NCBI RefSeq assembly: GCF_014489845.1 | Contig: NZ_JABURY010000006.1 | Span: 310,001-374,000, forward strand | DNA: 64,000 bases | Reading direction: 5' to 3' | Source: Frischella japonica | GTDB taxonomy: Bacteria > Pseudomonadota > Gammaproteobacteria > Enterobacterales > Orbaceae | Shown: piece by piece, positions 49,461 through 59,772 of the stretch | How positions within the stretch are numbered: the stretch's first letter is position 1 | Layout of the letters: each line of letters begins with the position of its first letter | Translations under genes and position numbers: made by a program | The notes under the pieces: generated by a model | What the model was told of the DNA's origin: nothing | Databases searched by the model: none | Seen by the model: only the letters and a program-made list of their open reading frames with translations

Positions 49461-49658
49461 ATGCCGCTATATGAATTTGAATTCTATTTTATTTGTTTTT
49501 TAAGTTTGTTTTTAGTGATTAGCATTTTAATTGATCGGTTTTTATTTAATGGAAAATTAGCTGAGCTATCTTATTACGCAATGGGATTTTTAATCGGTAT
49601 TTTGACTGTTATTGGTATTGCTATTTATGTTTATTTAAGGCTCAAACTTGTTCATTAA
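49461..49658 (+). CDS. Small two-helix membrane protein of unknown function
   Basis: 65 residues with two predicted membrane helices (about 7-24 and 37-58) joined by a short polar loop. It starts 9 bases after aroC and ends 16 bases before yfcA, so it is probably cotranscribed with both. In E. coli the penicillin-insensitive endopeptidase gene mepA occupies this place; this protein is unrelated to it. I do not recognise a family. The ribosome binding site is weak (AAGAAA), but the tight spacing supports a real gene. Confidence 0.65.
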   Translation: MPLYEFEFYFICFLSLFLVISILIDRFLFNGKLAELSYYAMGFLIGILTVIGIAIYVYLRLKLVH

Positions 49659-49674
49659 ATAATGGAGAAAGGTA

Positions 49675-50433
49675 ATGGAAATAAGCTACGAATTACTCAC
49701 CCTTTTATTTGCCGTGGCTTTGGTTGCCGGATTCATTGATTCAATTGCTGGTGGTGGAGGACTACTTACAGTTCCAGCTTTACTCGCAGTGGGGATTCCT
49801 CCAGCAAATGCGTTAGCGACGAATAAATTGCAAAGTTGTGGTGGCTCTTTTTCCGCAAGTCTTTATTTTGTTCGTCGACGTATGGTTGATTTACACGACA
49901 TAAAATTATCCATAGCGCTCGCTTTTATTGGTTCACTATTTGGTAGTTTTTTAATACTCAATATTAATGCTGAATATTTACGTATCTTATTACCGGTTTT
50001 AACTATTAGTGTTGGTCTCTATTTTCTGTTTTGTCCGAAGATTGGAGAACAAGATCGTAAACGAAGATTATCAGAATCACAATTTGCTATTTTAGCCGCG
50101 ATGGTGATTGGTTTTTATGATGGCTTTTTTGGACCAGGTGCGGGATCATTTTATGCTTTAGCGTATGTGACCTTAGCCGGATTCAATCTTACTAAAGCAA
50201 CCGCACATACTAAAGTGCTCAATTTCACATCTAATTTAGCAGGATTAGTTTTTTTTATTTTTAGTGGTAAAGTCTTTTGGATAATTGGGTTAATAATGTT
50301 GGTTGGACAGTTTATTGGTGCGAGATTAGGCGCCAAAATGGTCATCTCTAAAGGTAAAAAATTAATTCGTCCCATGCTGATTATTGTTTCTAGTGTGATG
50401 AGTATTAAATTAATTTGGGAAAACTTTTTTTGA
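49675..50433 (+). CDS. yfcA: TauE/SafE-family membrane permease YfcA
   Basis: 252 residues, about seven membrane helices in two related halves. DSIAGGGGLLTVPALLAVGIPP (about 22-43) and YDGFFGPGAGSFYALAYV (about 144-161) are the paired family motifs. The family exports sulfonates or other small anions, but the substrate of YfcA is not known. It keeps the E. coli neighbourhood downstream of aroC. AGAAAGG before the ATG. Confidence 0.9.
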   Translation: MEISYELLTLLFAVALVAGFIDSIAGGGGLLTVPALLAVGIPPANALATNKLQSCGGSFSASLYFVRRRMVDLHDIKLSIALAFIGSLFGSFLILNINAEYLRILLPVLTISVGLYFLFCPKIGEQDRKRRLSESQFAILAAMVIGFYDGFFGPGAGSFYALAYVTLAGFNLTKATAHTKVLNFTSNLAGLVFFIFSGKVFWIIGLIMLVGQFIGARLGAKMVISKGKKLIRPMLIIVSSVMSIKLIWENFF

Positions 50434-50719
50434 TGACTGTTATCTATCTTTATTTAGTTGAATAAAAAATATTTTTACTTTTCAATTAAATAATTTTGTT
50501 TGTGATAATGCTATTTATTTTATTGAGAATAGTGAAAATTCATTTCATATACATTATAAATAAGTATTTATAATTCATTAGGTTATGTCATATTTCTTTC
50601 ATATTGAAATCTGCATATAATTGATATATTTTTCTCACAATTACTGATATAGTAAGCGAATTTAAGTGAACATATTTGTTTAAAATATTTTAGTTTCAGC
50701 GTCGATAAAGAAGAGATAC

Positions 50720-53557
50720 ATGTCAATCAAAGATATTGAAATTCGTGGTGCCAGAACGCACAATCTTAAAAATATTAATGTAACCATTCCTCGAGATAAA
50801 TTAGTTGTTATTACTGGATTATCTGGTTCGGGAAAATCATCCTTAGCGTTTGATACGTTATATGCCGAAGGACAACGTCGTTATGTTGAGTCATTATCTG
50901 CCTACGCACGTCAATTCCTATCCTTAATGGAAAAACCGGATGTTGATCATATTGAAGGTTTATCACCAGCAATCTCAATTGAACAAAAATCCACCTCACA
51001 CAATCCACGCTCTACAGTTGGCACAATAACGGAAATTTATGATTATTTGCGTTTACTATATGCGCGCATTGGTGAACCACGTTGCCCAATTCATCATTTA
51101 CCCCTTGCGGCACAAACTGTATCGCAAATGGTAGATAGCATTATGGCTCTAGCACCATCTGAAAATCGCTATATGCTTTTGGCGCCAGTGATTACGGAAC
51201 GAAAAGGTGAATTTGTTAAATTATTTGAACAACTTGCCGCAAGTGGCTATACCCGTGTTCGTGTCGATGGTGATATTTATGATCTGTCTGAACCACCGCA
51301 ATTAGAATTGCAAAAGAAACATACTATTGAAGTCGTGGTCGATCGTTTCCGAATTCGCGATGATCTTAAATTACGGTTAGCTGAATCGATCGAAACCACA
51401 TTAGCCATTACCAATGGTATAGTAAAAGTTGCTAACATAGATGATTCAAGCAGCCAGGAACTTATTTTATCTGCAAATTTTGCCTGTCCAATTTGTGGTT
51501 ACAGTTTACCTGAACTAGAACCTCGCTTATTCTCATTTAATAATCCAGCAGGGGCTTGTCCTGAGTGTGATGGTTTAGGTGTTCAACAGTTTTTTGATCC
51601 CAAACGGATTGTACAAATGCCTGAAGTATCCTTAGCAGCTGGAGCAATAAAGGGTTGGGATCGCCGTAATTTTTATTATTTTCAAATGCTTAAATCGCTA
51701 GCCGAGCATTATCATTTTGATATCGATTTACCATTCAATGAGATTCCCGAACAGATTCAAGATATTATTATGAATGGCTCAAATGGAGAAGCAATTCAAT
51801 TTGTCTATACTAATGATCGGGGGGATTCGGTTATCCGTAAGCACCCTTTTGAAGGGATTTTAAATAATTTAAGCCGCCGTTACAAAGAGACTGATTCACA
51901 AACAATACGTGAAGAGCTGGCAAAATATATCAGTCACCGCTCATGCGCTAGTTGTCATGGTTCCCGTTTACGAACAGAGGCACGTAATGTCTTTATCAAT
52001 GATACTAATTTACCGACTATCACTGAATTGAGTATTCAAAATGCTAAAGGTTTTTTTGATTCGTTAACGTTAACGGGTCAAAAGGCGCAAATTGCTGATA
52101 AAATTCTTAAAGAAATCAATGAACGATTACAATTTTTAATTAATGTTGGTCTCAATTATTTAAATTTATCACGTTCTGCAGAAACACTATCAGGCGGAGA
52201 AGCACAACGGATCCGGCTTGCCAGTCAAATTGGTGCCGGATTGGTAGGTGTAATGTATGTTTTAGATGAACCCTCAATTGGTCTTCATCAACGTGATAAT
52301 TCTAAATTAATTGATACCTTAACCCATTTACGTGATTTAGGTAATACAGTAATTGTTGTTGAGCATGATGAAGAAGCTATGTTAGCGGCTGACTATCTCA
52401 TTGATATTGGTCCGGGAGCTGGCGTTCATGGTGGTGAAATTGTAGCGCAAGGTACGCCTGCACAAGTGATGGAAAATTCAAACTCGATCACAGGGCAATA
52501 TTTAGTCGGTAAACAAAAAATTGCTGTACCAGCAAAGCGAACCAAAATCGATAAAAAGAAAATATTATCTTTGATTGGAGCAACTGGAAATAATTTAAAA
52601 AATGTTACCTTAAATATTCCAGTGGGTCTATTTACCTGTATTACTGGTGTATCGGGTTCGGGTAAATCAACATTAATTAATGATACGCTTTATCCTTTAG
52701 CCCAGAATGAGTTAAATCGAGCAGAAAAAAGCGATATTGCTCCTTATAAAGCCATTAATGGACTTGAGTATTTTGATAAAGTTATTGCAATTGATCAAAG
52801 TCCGATTGGTCGTACTCCGCGTTCTAATCCAGCAACTTACACCGGTTTTTTTACTGCGATTCGTGAGCTTTACGCGGGTGTACCTGAATCACGAGCTCGT
52901 GGTTATAATCCTGGGCGTTTTAGTTTTAATGTTAAAGGTGGGCGCTGTGAAGCTTGTCAGGGTGATGGTTTAATTAAAGTTGAAATGCATTTCTTACCAG
53001 ATATCTATGTAGCTTGTGATCAGTGTCACGGTAAACGTTACAATCGTGAAACATTAGAAATCAAATATAAAGGTAAATCGATCAATGAAATACTTGATAT
53101 GACCGTTGAGGAAGGTCGAGAATTTTTTGATGCTGTGCCTATGATCGCTCGTAAATTGCAAACCTTAGTGGATGTCGGTTTAGCCTATATTACCATTGGT
53201 CAATCAGCTACCACTTTATCAGGTGGTGAAGCGCAACGCGTCAAACTTTCTAAAGAGCTCTCTAAGCGCGATACCGGCAAAACGCTATATATCCTTGATG
53301 AACCTACGACGGGATTACATTTTGCGGATGTAAAACAATTACTTAATCAATTGCATCTACTCAGAGATCGCGGTAATACTATTGTGGTTATCGAACATAA
53401 TTTAGATGTCATTAAAACTGCCGATTGGATTGTCGATCTTGGTCCAGAAGGTGGAAGTGGTGGGGGTGAGATTGTTGCTGAAGGAACACCAGAAGACATT
53501 GCAAAATGTAAAAACTCTTATACGGGCATTTATTTAAAACCGATATTAGCAAAATAG
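50720..53557 (+). CDS. uvrA: Excinuclease ABC subunit A
   Basis: 945 residues (E. coli 940). Two ABC modules with Walker [10 protein letters not shown] (about 33) and GVSGSGKST (about 643), signatures [11 protein letters not shown] and [11 protein letters not shown], and two zinc fingers (CPIC...CPEC near 255-283 and CEAC...CDQC near 744-770). UvrA finds bulky DNA lesions and loads UvrB in nucleotide excision repair. I found no LexA box (CTGT-N8-ACAG) in the 286 bases upstream, unlike E. coli uvrA. Confidence 0.97.
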   Translation: MSIKDIEIRGARTHNLKNINVTIPRDKLVVITGLSGSGKSSLAFDTLYAEGQRRYVESLSAYARQFLSLMEKPDVDHIEGLSPAISIEQKSTSHNPRSTVGTITEIYDYLRLLYARIGEPRCPIHHLPLAAQTVSQMVDSIMALAPSENRYMLLAPVITERKGEFVKLFEQLAASGYTRVRVDGDIYDLSEPPQLELQKKHTIEVVVDRFRIRDDLKLRLAESIETTLAITNGIVKVANIDDSSSQELILSANFACPICGYSLPELEPRLFSFNNPAGACPECDGLGVQQFFDPKRIVQMPEVSLAAGAIKGWDRRNFYYFQMLKSLAEHYHFDIDLPFNEIPEQIQDIIMNGSNGEAIQFVYTNDRGDSVIRKHPFEGILNNLSRRYKETDSQTIREELAKYISHRSCASCHGSRLRTEARNVFINDTNLPTITELSIQNAKGFFDSLTLTGQKAQIADKILKEINERLQFLINVGLNYLNLSRSAETLSGGEAQRIRLASQIGAGLVGVMYVLDEPSIGLHQRDNSKLIDTLTHLRDLGNTVIVVEHDEEAMLAADYLIDIGPGAGVHGGEIVAQGTPAQVMENSNSITGQYLVGKQKIAVPAKRTKIDKKKILSLIGATGNNLKNVTLNIPVGLFTCITGVSGSGKSTLINDTLYPLAQNELNRAEKSDIAPYKAINGLEYFDKVIAIDQSPIGRTPRSNPATYTGFFTAIRELYAGVPESRARGYNPGRFSFNVKGGRCEACQGDGLIKVEMHFLPDIYVACDQCHGKRYNRETLEIKYKGKSINEILDMTVEEGREFFDAVPMIARKLQTLVDVGLAYITIGQSATTLSGGEAQRVKLSKELSKRDTGKTLYILDEPTTGLHFADVKQLLNQLHLLRDRGNTIVVIEHNLDVIKTADWIVDLGPEGGSGGGEIVAEGTPEDIAKCKNSYTGIYLKPILAK

Positions 53558-53629
53558 TAAAGTTAACCTAAAGTTAATGAGTTTTTTAACTTAAATACAA
53601 TAAATGTAATAACGGAAGAGGAAAAATTA

Positions 53630-54223
53630 TTGCTATTAATTACGGTAATGATAATTGTTGCCTATTTATGTGGTTCTTTATCAGGAGCATTTATTGTCAG
53701 CGAGCTAATGCATTTGCGAAATCCTCGTGATTATGGTTCACATAATCCAGGGGCGACCAATATGTTACGTGTCAATGGCAAGTTACCTGCACTGTTCGTG
53801 CTAATCTTTGATATGTTAAAAGGATTATTACCGGTTTATATTGCTTATCGGTTAACGATACCATCATTTTATTTAGGAATTATTGCTATTGTTGCTTGTT
53901 TAGGGCATATTTTTCCGTGTTTTTATCATTTTCGTGGTGGTAAAGGTGTTGCAACCGCATTAGGCTCGATGATGATGATTGGTTTTGATTTTACCGGGCT
54001 ATTTATTGCAACTTGGATTACAACTGTTCTTATTACGGGTTATGCATCAGTGGCGGCAATTATCAGTTTTTTACTTGCTCCGCTTTATGTCTGGTTCATT
54101 CGTCCCGAATTCACAATGCCTGTAGCCATGTTATCTTGTTTAGTGTTGATTAAACATCATAGTAATATGGTGCGACTCTCAAAGGGGTTAGAACCTAAAG
54201 TTGTTTTTCCTATGAAGAAATAG
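53630..54223 (+). CDS. plsY: Glycerol-3-phosphate acyltransferase PlsY
   Basis: 197 residues from a TTG with AGAGGA 8 bases upstream; an ATG at 53648 is the alternative. Five or so membrane helices, and the PlsY motifs YGSHNPGATNMLRV (about 35-48) and FRGGKGVATALG (about 102-113) that bind glycerol-3-phosphate and acyl phosphate. It makes lysophosphatidic acid from acyl phosphate, the first step of membrane lipid synthesis. Monocistronic, 72 bases after uvrA. Confidence 0.93.
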   Translation: MLLITVMIIVAYLCGSLSGAFIVSELMHLRNPRDYGSHNPGATNMLRVNGKLPALFVLIFDMLKGLLPVYIAYRLTIPSFYLGIIAIVACLGHIFPCFYHFRGGKGVATALGSMMMIGFDFTGLFIATWITTVLITGYASVAAIISFLLAPLYVWFIRPEFTMPVAMLSCLVLIKHHSNMVRLSKGLEPKVVFPMKK

Positions 54224-54369
54224 GGTATTGTAGTAAATGATAATTATGTATAACTAATGTCTAATTTGCTCTTAGTTGAGCGAAATACATTGAAGGCTGA
54301 CCAGTCTTTAATCAGGGCATTAATAAATATTAATGTTGTACTTCTACTATTCATGTCCGCCCCTATAGT

Positions 54370-54389
54370 TTAAGAAACACGTTTCTTAA
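54370..54389. repeat. Inverted repeat TTAAGAAAC/GTTTCTTAA
   Basis: Nine-base perfect arms with a 2-base centre (54370-54378 and 54381-54389), about 150 bases past plsY. No U-tract follows. It could be an operator or a remnant end of a mobile element. Confidence 0.5.
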
Positions 54390-54664
54390 CTTGCAAACTC
54401 ACTGCTATTGTTAATAATTGTGAACCGATGCTTTCATGATAACTCCGCTATGCATTTCCATTTTCAAGCAACGGCACAATATACGGTTGAGGGTGCTCAG
54501 ACAACCTGAAGGTTTGTAAACAAAATTCCTGGCTACCGTTTTCTGTTGTTCAGGGCGGAGATTGAGAAGTACCTAGTGATGTTTCAAATTATCAATCTGT
54601 TAATTAAATAATGCTGTTTAGCTTTCCTACTTAATGATAATTGAGTGAAGCGATTATCATAGAA

Positions 54665-54686
54665 TATTCGGCAGGGATGCCGAATA
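54665..54686. repeat. Hairpin TATTCGGCA-GGGA-TGCCGAATA
   Basis: Nine-base perfect arms (54665-54673 and 54678-54686) with a tetraloop. It lies within the decayed region downstream of the receptor gene; flanking U-tracts are poor, so terminator function is uncertain. Confidence 0.5.
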
Positions 54687-54939
54687 AGCTGTGGGTGTAT
54701 AGCGGATCAACCAAACGCGTGGTAAGTCTTATTGTGAACAAAAGAAGTCACGTTGTGGTGGAGCGCTAGTGGTTTGGGGTGTGAGACTCGCTTACGCCCC
54801 TTAATTCGGCCATGAGTAACATGTTTAATATCACACTGCTGCTGTAAATACCTGAAACAATCATGATGGTAAAAAAGAAAATTACTCATTAATCCTTGCG
54901 TTAGCAAGTCGGTTTTATTGGTTAACGTTAGCCCAATCC

Positions 54940-57294
54940 TTAAAATTTAACGATGATACTCGCTTTTATATTGCGGCCCATTCCATAAGTATTTTCACCT
55001 AAATAAAGTCGATAATCTTTATTAAATAAATTATCTACAGCAAACTGAATTTCTGCCCTTGGCGTATAAGTAGGTTGCCAAGTAGCAAATAAATTATGTA
55101 AGGTATAACCAGACGAAGGTCCTAATGCGTAAGCGCCTAAATCGCTAATACCATCATGATTGCGATCTTCTTTACCCGTTCGATCTTGTTTACGAACAAA
55201 TTGAGCATTCCATCCTGCTTTTATATTCCAAGAGGGTATTTTAAAACCGGTAGTTAATGTTGCTGTGCGTGGTGCAATGGTTGCCACATAAGTCTTATTA
55301 TTTATCCATGGTGCTTGTGGTGCGGTATCACGTTCACCTTTTTGAATCGAATAAGTCGCGCTAGCAAACCAGTATCGACTATCATAATATGTTTCAAACT
55401 CTAATCCTTTAATTATCTTTTTACCGGGAATATTATGGTAATTAGATTGACCTAGTGGACATTGTCGACCTGGACCACAAATGGTTCCATTAAAACCACG
55501 GGTAATAAAGATTTCATTGCTGACACGTTGTTTAAATAGCGTTGTTCTAATTTGTAATTTATCATCGTATGAAAATATATTATTAAAATCTAACATGTTA
55601 CCTATTCTAAATGATAAATCACGTTCTTTATCTAAATGTCGACTTGTGGCACTAATTTTACCTGAACCACCGTTACTTGGTGTAAATTGTACCTCATAAC
55701 TTTCATCAACAGTTGGTGCGCGCCAGGCATAACTAATATCGCCGAAAAAGCCAAGATTATTGGTTGCTTGCCAGTAACTACCAAAACGCGGTGTCCAACC
55801 AGAATAGCTAACGGGTGAATAGTCATGACCAAAGCGAGGATCAGGATCATTGTAAGCTTGAGCGTAATTTTTTTTACCATGATTACGTACATAATCATAA
55901 CGCAAACTTGGTGTTAACACTAAATTAGCAATCGACAGTTGATCTTCGATATAAAAACTATAAGTTTGTTGTGTACCTGATGGCATGTAAGCAGGTTGGA
56001 AATAACCGTTATTATAATTAGGATTGTTTTTGTATCGTTCATAGTACATTAATGTGTCACGATCATGTAAATGGATTTGCGTTCCAATTAATAATTTGTG
56101 GTCTAAAATACCGGTATCAAAAGTACTGATATTTTCCAACTCAAATGTTTTATCAGTGTAACTGACCCAACTCTCATTTCCCATAGTACCTAATGATGCA
56201 ACTGGATTGTATTTTTTAGGGCGAGTATCATGCTGTTTCGTTTTTGAATATGTGGTATGAAAAGTTAAATCAATTAATGGATTATATGTAGGTTGATAAT
56301 TCCATTTGAATTGCGCTGAACTATCGGTTTGATCACGTTTTACTAACTTTCTTAACCAGGCACCTTTATAGCCGTATCTTTGGATTTGTTGAGCGGTAGG
56401 TGGTGTCATTTTTTCAACAAATTTTGCAGCCCATGGTTGCCATGAATCGCGTTTTGATCTTAATCCCGATATGGTGAAGGTATGTTCTTCATTTGGTCGA
56501 AAATTCAATTTTCCCATATAGCTATCCATATCATCTTCTGAAAACATAAATCGACTTCCATCGGGACGTTTAAAATTACCACTATTACGCTTGGTATAAT
56601 AAATGAGCCCATCCAAGAGATCATCTTCTGTTCTACCATAAATCGCACCGGTGACTAGGTTTTGATGATTATTAGAATGAAAGCTGTGTTTAATCATTCC
56701 ACCTAATAATCGATTAGGTCCAAGTAAATCAATAGCATCTTTAGTTTCCATTCTAATGACCCCACCAAATCCACCATTCCCAAACTTGACGTCATGAGGA
56801 CCTTTATTCACTTCAACTTGTTTGAGTAACTCAGGTTCAACAAAAATTGACCCTTGTTGATATTTTTGAAAGCCTTTATGTGCACCATCAACAATAATTT
56901 TGACATCTTCGACTTTACTAAATCCCCAGATATTGATCGATTGTCCTCCAGGTCTAACCGATCCGGCTGTGCTAACCCCAGGCAAAGTATTTAATAATTC
57001 AGCGACGTTATCAGCCTGTTTTTGTTCGATTAAACCTAAAGACAGCGTTGAGCGTCCTGCTATTATGCTATTCATCTTTTTTAATTGCTCGGCTGATGTT
57101 GTATCGGCAATAACCGTCATTACATCTTCAACTTCTTTATTACTTTTAGTTTGTTTTGATCTTGAGCCATTATTAGTATGTGACGATTGTTCTTCTTCTG
57201 TATTTTGTTGCTCATTCTCCATGACGGTCGATTGCTGTGCATGGCTCGTAAAACCAAGGAAAAGCAGTAAGATACCTGTCTTTTTAAAATGCAT
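54940..57294 (-). CDS. TonB-dependent heme/hemoglobin-type outer-membrane receptor
   Basis: 784 residues from the ATG at 57294, which has AAAGGAAT upstream and gives a signal peptide ending at TSHAQQ; a frame from 57342 would bury it. After a Glu/Gln-rich spacer comes a TonB-box-like DVMTVIADT, the plug domain (about 75-190; LPGVSTAGSVRPGGQSINIWG) and a 22-strand barrel ending in aromatic VKF. YAWRAPTVDESYEVQF resembles the FRAP-type motif of heme/hemoglobin receptors. It imports heme or a heme-protein ligand with energy from TonB; the exact ligand is not certain. A near-perfect Fur box lies upstream. No heme ABC transporter is nearby. Confidence 0.85.
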   Translation of the reverse strand: MHFKKTGILLLFLGFTSHAQQSTVMENEQQNTEEEQSSHTNNGSRSKQTKSNKEVEDVMTVIADTTSAEQLKKMNSIIAGRSTLSLGLIEQKQADNVAELLNTLPGVSTAGSVRPGGQSINIWGFSKVEDVKIIVDGAHKGFQKYQQGSIFVEPELLKQVEVNKGPHDVKFGNGGFGGVIRMETKDAIDLLGPNRLLGGMIKHSFHSNNHQNLVTGAIYGRTEDDLLDGLIYYTKRNSGNFKRPDGSRFMFSEDDMDSYMGKLNFRPNEEHTFTISGLRSKRDSWQPWAAKFVEKMTPPTAQQIQRYGYKGAWLRKLVKRDQTDSSAQFKWNYQPTYNPLIDLTFHTTYSKTKQHDTRPKKYNPVASLGTMGNESWVSYTDKTFELENISTFDTGILDHKLLIGTQIHLHDRDTLMYYERYKNNPNYNNGYFQPAYMPSGTQQTYSFYIEDQLSIANLVLTPSLRYDYVRNHGKKNYAQAYNDPDPRFGHDYSPVSYSGWTPRFGSYWQATNNLGFFGDISYAWRAPTVDESYEVQFTPSNGGSGKISATSRHLDKERDLSFRIGNMLDFNNIFSYDDKLQIRTTLFKQRVSNEIFITRGFNGTICGPGRQCPLGQSNYHNIPGKKIIKGLEFETYYDSRYWFASATYSIQKGERDTAPQAPWINNKTYVATIAPRTATLTTGFKIPSWNIKAGWNAQFVRKQDRTGKEDRNHDGISDLGAYALGPSSGYTLHNLFATWQPTYTPRAEIQFAVDNLFNKDYRLYLGENTYGMGRNIKASIIVKF

Positions 57295-57344
57295 ATTTAT
57301 TCCTTTCATTATGATTAAAATAGTAGCCAACTTGTAAATCACAA

Positions 57345-57363
57345 GTTAATGATAATCATTATC
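57345..57363 (-). promoter_or_regulatory. Fur box upstream of the TonB receptor gene
   Basis: GTTAATGATAATCATTATC matches the 19-bp Fur consensus at 18 positions and is about 50 bases upstream of the start codon. It predicts iron repression of the receptor. Confidence 0.88.
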
Positions 57364-57498
57364 AATTAATAAGGTTTGGCAGTATATGTTGTCTAATTAT
57401 TAATAGAAAGAAAAAAATGAAATTTTTTTGTTTTTTTTAACGAAATGATGAAGAAATTACCAAGAGGATACCTAATCCTCTTTGATTGATTAACTTGA

Positions 57499-58137
57499 TT
57501 ATTCATTAAACTTACTCGTTTTAATACAAATAGCTGGTAATTTTAATTTGCAATAGATCGCTAATAACCGAATCGTTAAAGTAGTGACTATGCCGAATAA
57601 AGTAGCGGTTTCTATTGATAAATTCAAATAGCAATAAGAAACCGCATGAATAGTGCCACCGATTAAGCAAGCCGTGGCATAGATATCAGTACGAAATACC
57701 ATAGGTATATCACGTGCCAGTACATCACGTAAGATACCACCGCCAACACCAGTTAGTACTCCCATACAGATCATAACAAGCTGATTTACTTGCGAAGCAA
57801 CCGCTTTATTTACGCCAATCCCAACAAATACCGCTAAACCGATAGCGTCTAATACTGGCATCAACCACTTGGGATATTTATCATAGCAAGAATAGCGTAT
57901 AAATAGCATAGACACTAATGAGGTAATGATCGCAACCCATAGATCGGTTGAATCGGTGATCCAAAAAATGGGACCATTATTTAAAATGATATCGCGAATT
58001 GTGCCACCACCTATCGCCGTTATCACTCCTAAAACTAAAGCACCAATTGGATCCATCTCTTTTTTCGCAGCTAACAGCACACCAGAAATTGCAAAGACAA
58101 TTGTACCTAAAATATCACACCAAAAAATATAATTCAT
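57499..58137 (-). CDS. yadS: TRIC-family membrane protein YadS
   Basis: 212 residues from the ATG at 58137; a TTG 12 bases earlier is also possible. Seven membrane helices in two related halves, each with the glycine motif: VLGVITAIGGGTIRDIIL (about 37-54) and CMGVLTGVGGGILRDVLA (about 124-141). Bacterial members of this UPF0126/TRIC group are cation or amino-acid channel-like proteins; YadS itself has no settled substrate. It follows mtnN by 15 bases; E. coli has mtn-btuF-yadS, so btuF is missing here. Confidence 0.9.
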   Translation of the reverse strand: MNYIFWCDILGTIVFAISGVLLAAKKEMDPIGALVLGVITAIGGGTIRDIILNNGPIFWITDSTDLWVAIITSLVSMLFIRYSCYDKYPKWLMPVLDAIGLAVFVGIGVNKAVASQVNQLVMICMGVLTGVGGGILRDVLARDIPMVFRTDIYATACLIGGTIHAVSYCYLNLSIETATLFGIVTTLTIRLLAIYCKLKLPAICIKTSKFNE

Positions 58138-58152
58138 ATTATCAAACAATCA

Positions 58153-58851
58153 TTATTTTTCGGCTAGATGTTGTAACATTGTTTCAACAATCAAAGAGGA
58201 TTGTTTAGCAGCGAGAGGTAAAAATTCTTCAAAGTTTACCGCTGAGGCTTTATCACCATTATCAGAAATGGCTCTTACCACAATGAAAGGAATCGAAAAT
58301 AACCAACACACATGCGCAATGGCAGCTGCTTCCATTTCAACGGCGATAGTTTCAGGGAATAGATTTTTGATTGTTGCTATTGCTTGCTCACCATTAATAA
58401 AACTGTCGCCACTGGCAATCATTCCTTCAACAGCATTTACACCTTGTGCTTCAATCGCTTGTTTAGCGATATGACGTAAGTTATCATCAGTAGTAAAGGT
58501 AATGGGGCAACCAGCCATTTGTCCGGGCTTGTAGCCAAATGGGGTTAAGTTAACATCATGATAAGCTGCTTGGGTAGAAACCACAACATCACCAATTTTA
58601 AGACGTCGATCAGTACCACCTGCTGAGCCTGTATTAATCACAGCATCGACTTCGTAACGATCTAATAATAAAGTGGTTGCCGTAGCAGCAGCAACTTTAC
58701 CGATACCACTTTGTAATAATACTATATCACAGCCTTGAATTTGACCGGTTAAGAATTCAAAACCTTGAATATTTTCGATTTGGCAGTCGATAATTTTGGT
58801 TTTCAAAATAGCGACTTCTTCTGCCATTGCAGCAATAATTGCAATTTTCAT
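58153..58851 (-). CDS. mtnN: 5'-methylthioadenosine/S-adenosylhomocysteine nucleosidase
   Basis: 232 residues (E. coli 232). MKIAIIAAMAEEVAILK at the start, INTGSAGG, the substrate Glu in VEMEAAAIAHVC and the catalytic Asp in VRAISDNGDK define the enzyme. It removes adenine from methylthioadenosine, S-adenosylhomocysteine and 5'-deoxyadenosine, recycling by-products of methylation and making the precursor for autoinducer-2. AAAGG precedes the ATG. Heads a two-gene unit with yadS. Confidence 0.96.
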   Translation of the reverse strand: MKIAIIAAMAEEVAILKTKIIDCQIENIQGFEFLTGQIQGCDIVLLQSGIGKVAAATATTLLLDRYEVDAVINTGSAGGTDRRLKIGDVVVSTQAAYHDVNLTPFGYKPGQMAGCPITFTTDDNLRHIAKQAIEAQGVNAVEGMIASGDSFINGEQAIATIKNLFPETIAVEMEAAAIAHVCWLFSIPFIVVRAISDNGDKASAVNFEEFLPLAAKQSSLIVETMLQHLAEK

Positions 58852-58976
58852 ATTAACCTTTTTCGTAATGAGAAAATATTATTAAATAATTGGTTATGTT
58901 ATGATAAGCAGTTAATTACAAATTTACAATATGAAAGCTGATTGATACGCTTAATTAAATGAAGGAATATTCAATC

Positions 58977-59747
58977 ATGAAATCCATTTTTATAACCGGT
59001 TGCTCCAGTGGCATAGGTTTTTTAGCCGCTAATGCATTAAAAGCCAGAGGTTACCGCGTTATTACATCTTGCCGTAAACCGCACGATGTTGAACGCTTGG
59101 TAGCTTTAGGATTTGAATCGGTTTTGCTAGATTTAGATGATCCTCAGTCGGTCACACAAGCCGCCCAACAAGTATTAGCCTTAACGGATAATAATCTGTA
59201 TGCGTTATTCAATAATGCAGGTTATGGTGTTTATGGTAAATTATCAGCAATCAGTCGACAACAGTTGGAACAACAATTTTCAACTAATTTTTTTGCGGTA
59301 CACCAATTAACACAATTACTTTTACCGGCCATTGAGGCACATGGAGGTGGGCGTATTATTCAAACTAGCTCAATTGTTGGCTTTATTGCTACTCCTAGGC
59401 GAGGCGCCTACAGTGCTAGTAAATATGCCTTAGAAGCTTGGTCAGATGTAATGCGTTTAGAATTGGCCTCAAATAATGTGAAAGTGTGTTTAATTGAGCC
59501 GGGCCCGTTAACGACTGATTTTAAAGCTAATGTTCAACAAGTAGAACATAATCATACTGTGAATAATCCGCCAATTGCAAAACGATTCACTTTATCACCA
59601 GAAGCAATCTTACCTAAACTTTATCATGCTCTGGAAAGCCGATCGCCTAAAGTTCGTTATCGGGTCACAATAGTAACAAAATTAGCTGCCATTGCTAAAC
59701 GTGTACTACCTGATAAACTAATGGATAAAATCTTAGTGACGAAATAG
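58977..59747 (+). CDS. ybbO: Short-chain dehydrogenase YbbO
   Basis: 256 residues from the ATG at 58977, chosen because AAGGAAT lies before it; an in-frame ATG at 58959 is possible. Rossmann motif TGCSSGIG near the start, NNAGYG, catalytic Ser in TSSIVG and the YxxxK motif in YSASKYALEAW. Closely matches E. coli YbbO, an NADPH-dependent reductase acting on fatty aldehydes. It is followed by cnoX (ybbN) as in E. coli, so the pair is conserved. Confidence 0.92.
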   Translation: MKSIFITGCSSGIGFLAANALKARGYRVITSCRKPHDVERLVALGFESVLLDLDDPQSVTQAAQQVLALTDNNLYALFNNAGYGVYGKLSAISRQQLEQQFSTNFFAVHQLTQLLLPAIEAHGGGRIIQTSSIVGFIATPRRGAYSASKYALEAWSDVMRLELASNNVKVCLIEPGPLTTDFKANVQQVEHNHTVNNPPIAKRFTLSPEAILPKLYHALESRSPKVRYRVTIVTKLAAIAKRVLPDKLMDKILVTK

Positions 59748-59772
59748 TGTTTAATTATTGATGGAAAAAACG

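Larger units (their letters stand above)
54224..54939. other. Non-coding stretch of unusual composition between plsY and the TonB receptor
   Basis: About 716 bases. From about 54340 to 54910 the sequence is noticeably less AT-rich than other gaps (for example CAGGGCGGAG and TGGTGGAGCGCTAG), as if it were former coding sequence. A 66-codon minus-strand frame at 54707-54907 is basic and His-rich, lacks a good ribosome binding site, and I cannot assign it. Two strong hairpins are listed separately. It may be a decayed insertion or gene. Confidence 0.45.

Noticed and set aside
54707-54907. 66-codon minus-strand frame downstream of the TonB receptor
   Set aside because: No ribosome binding site and no family I can name; treated as part of a decayed region.
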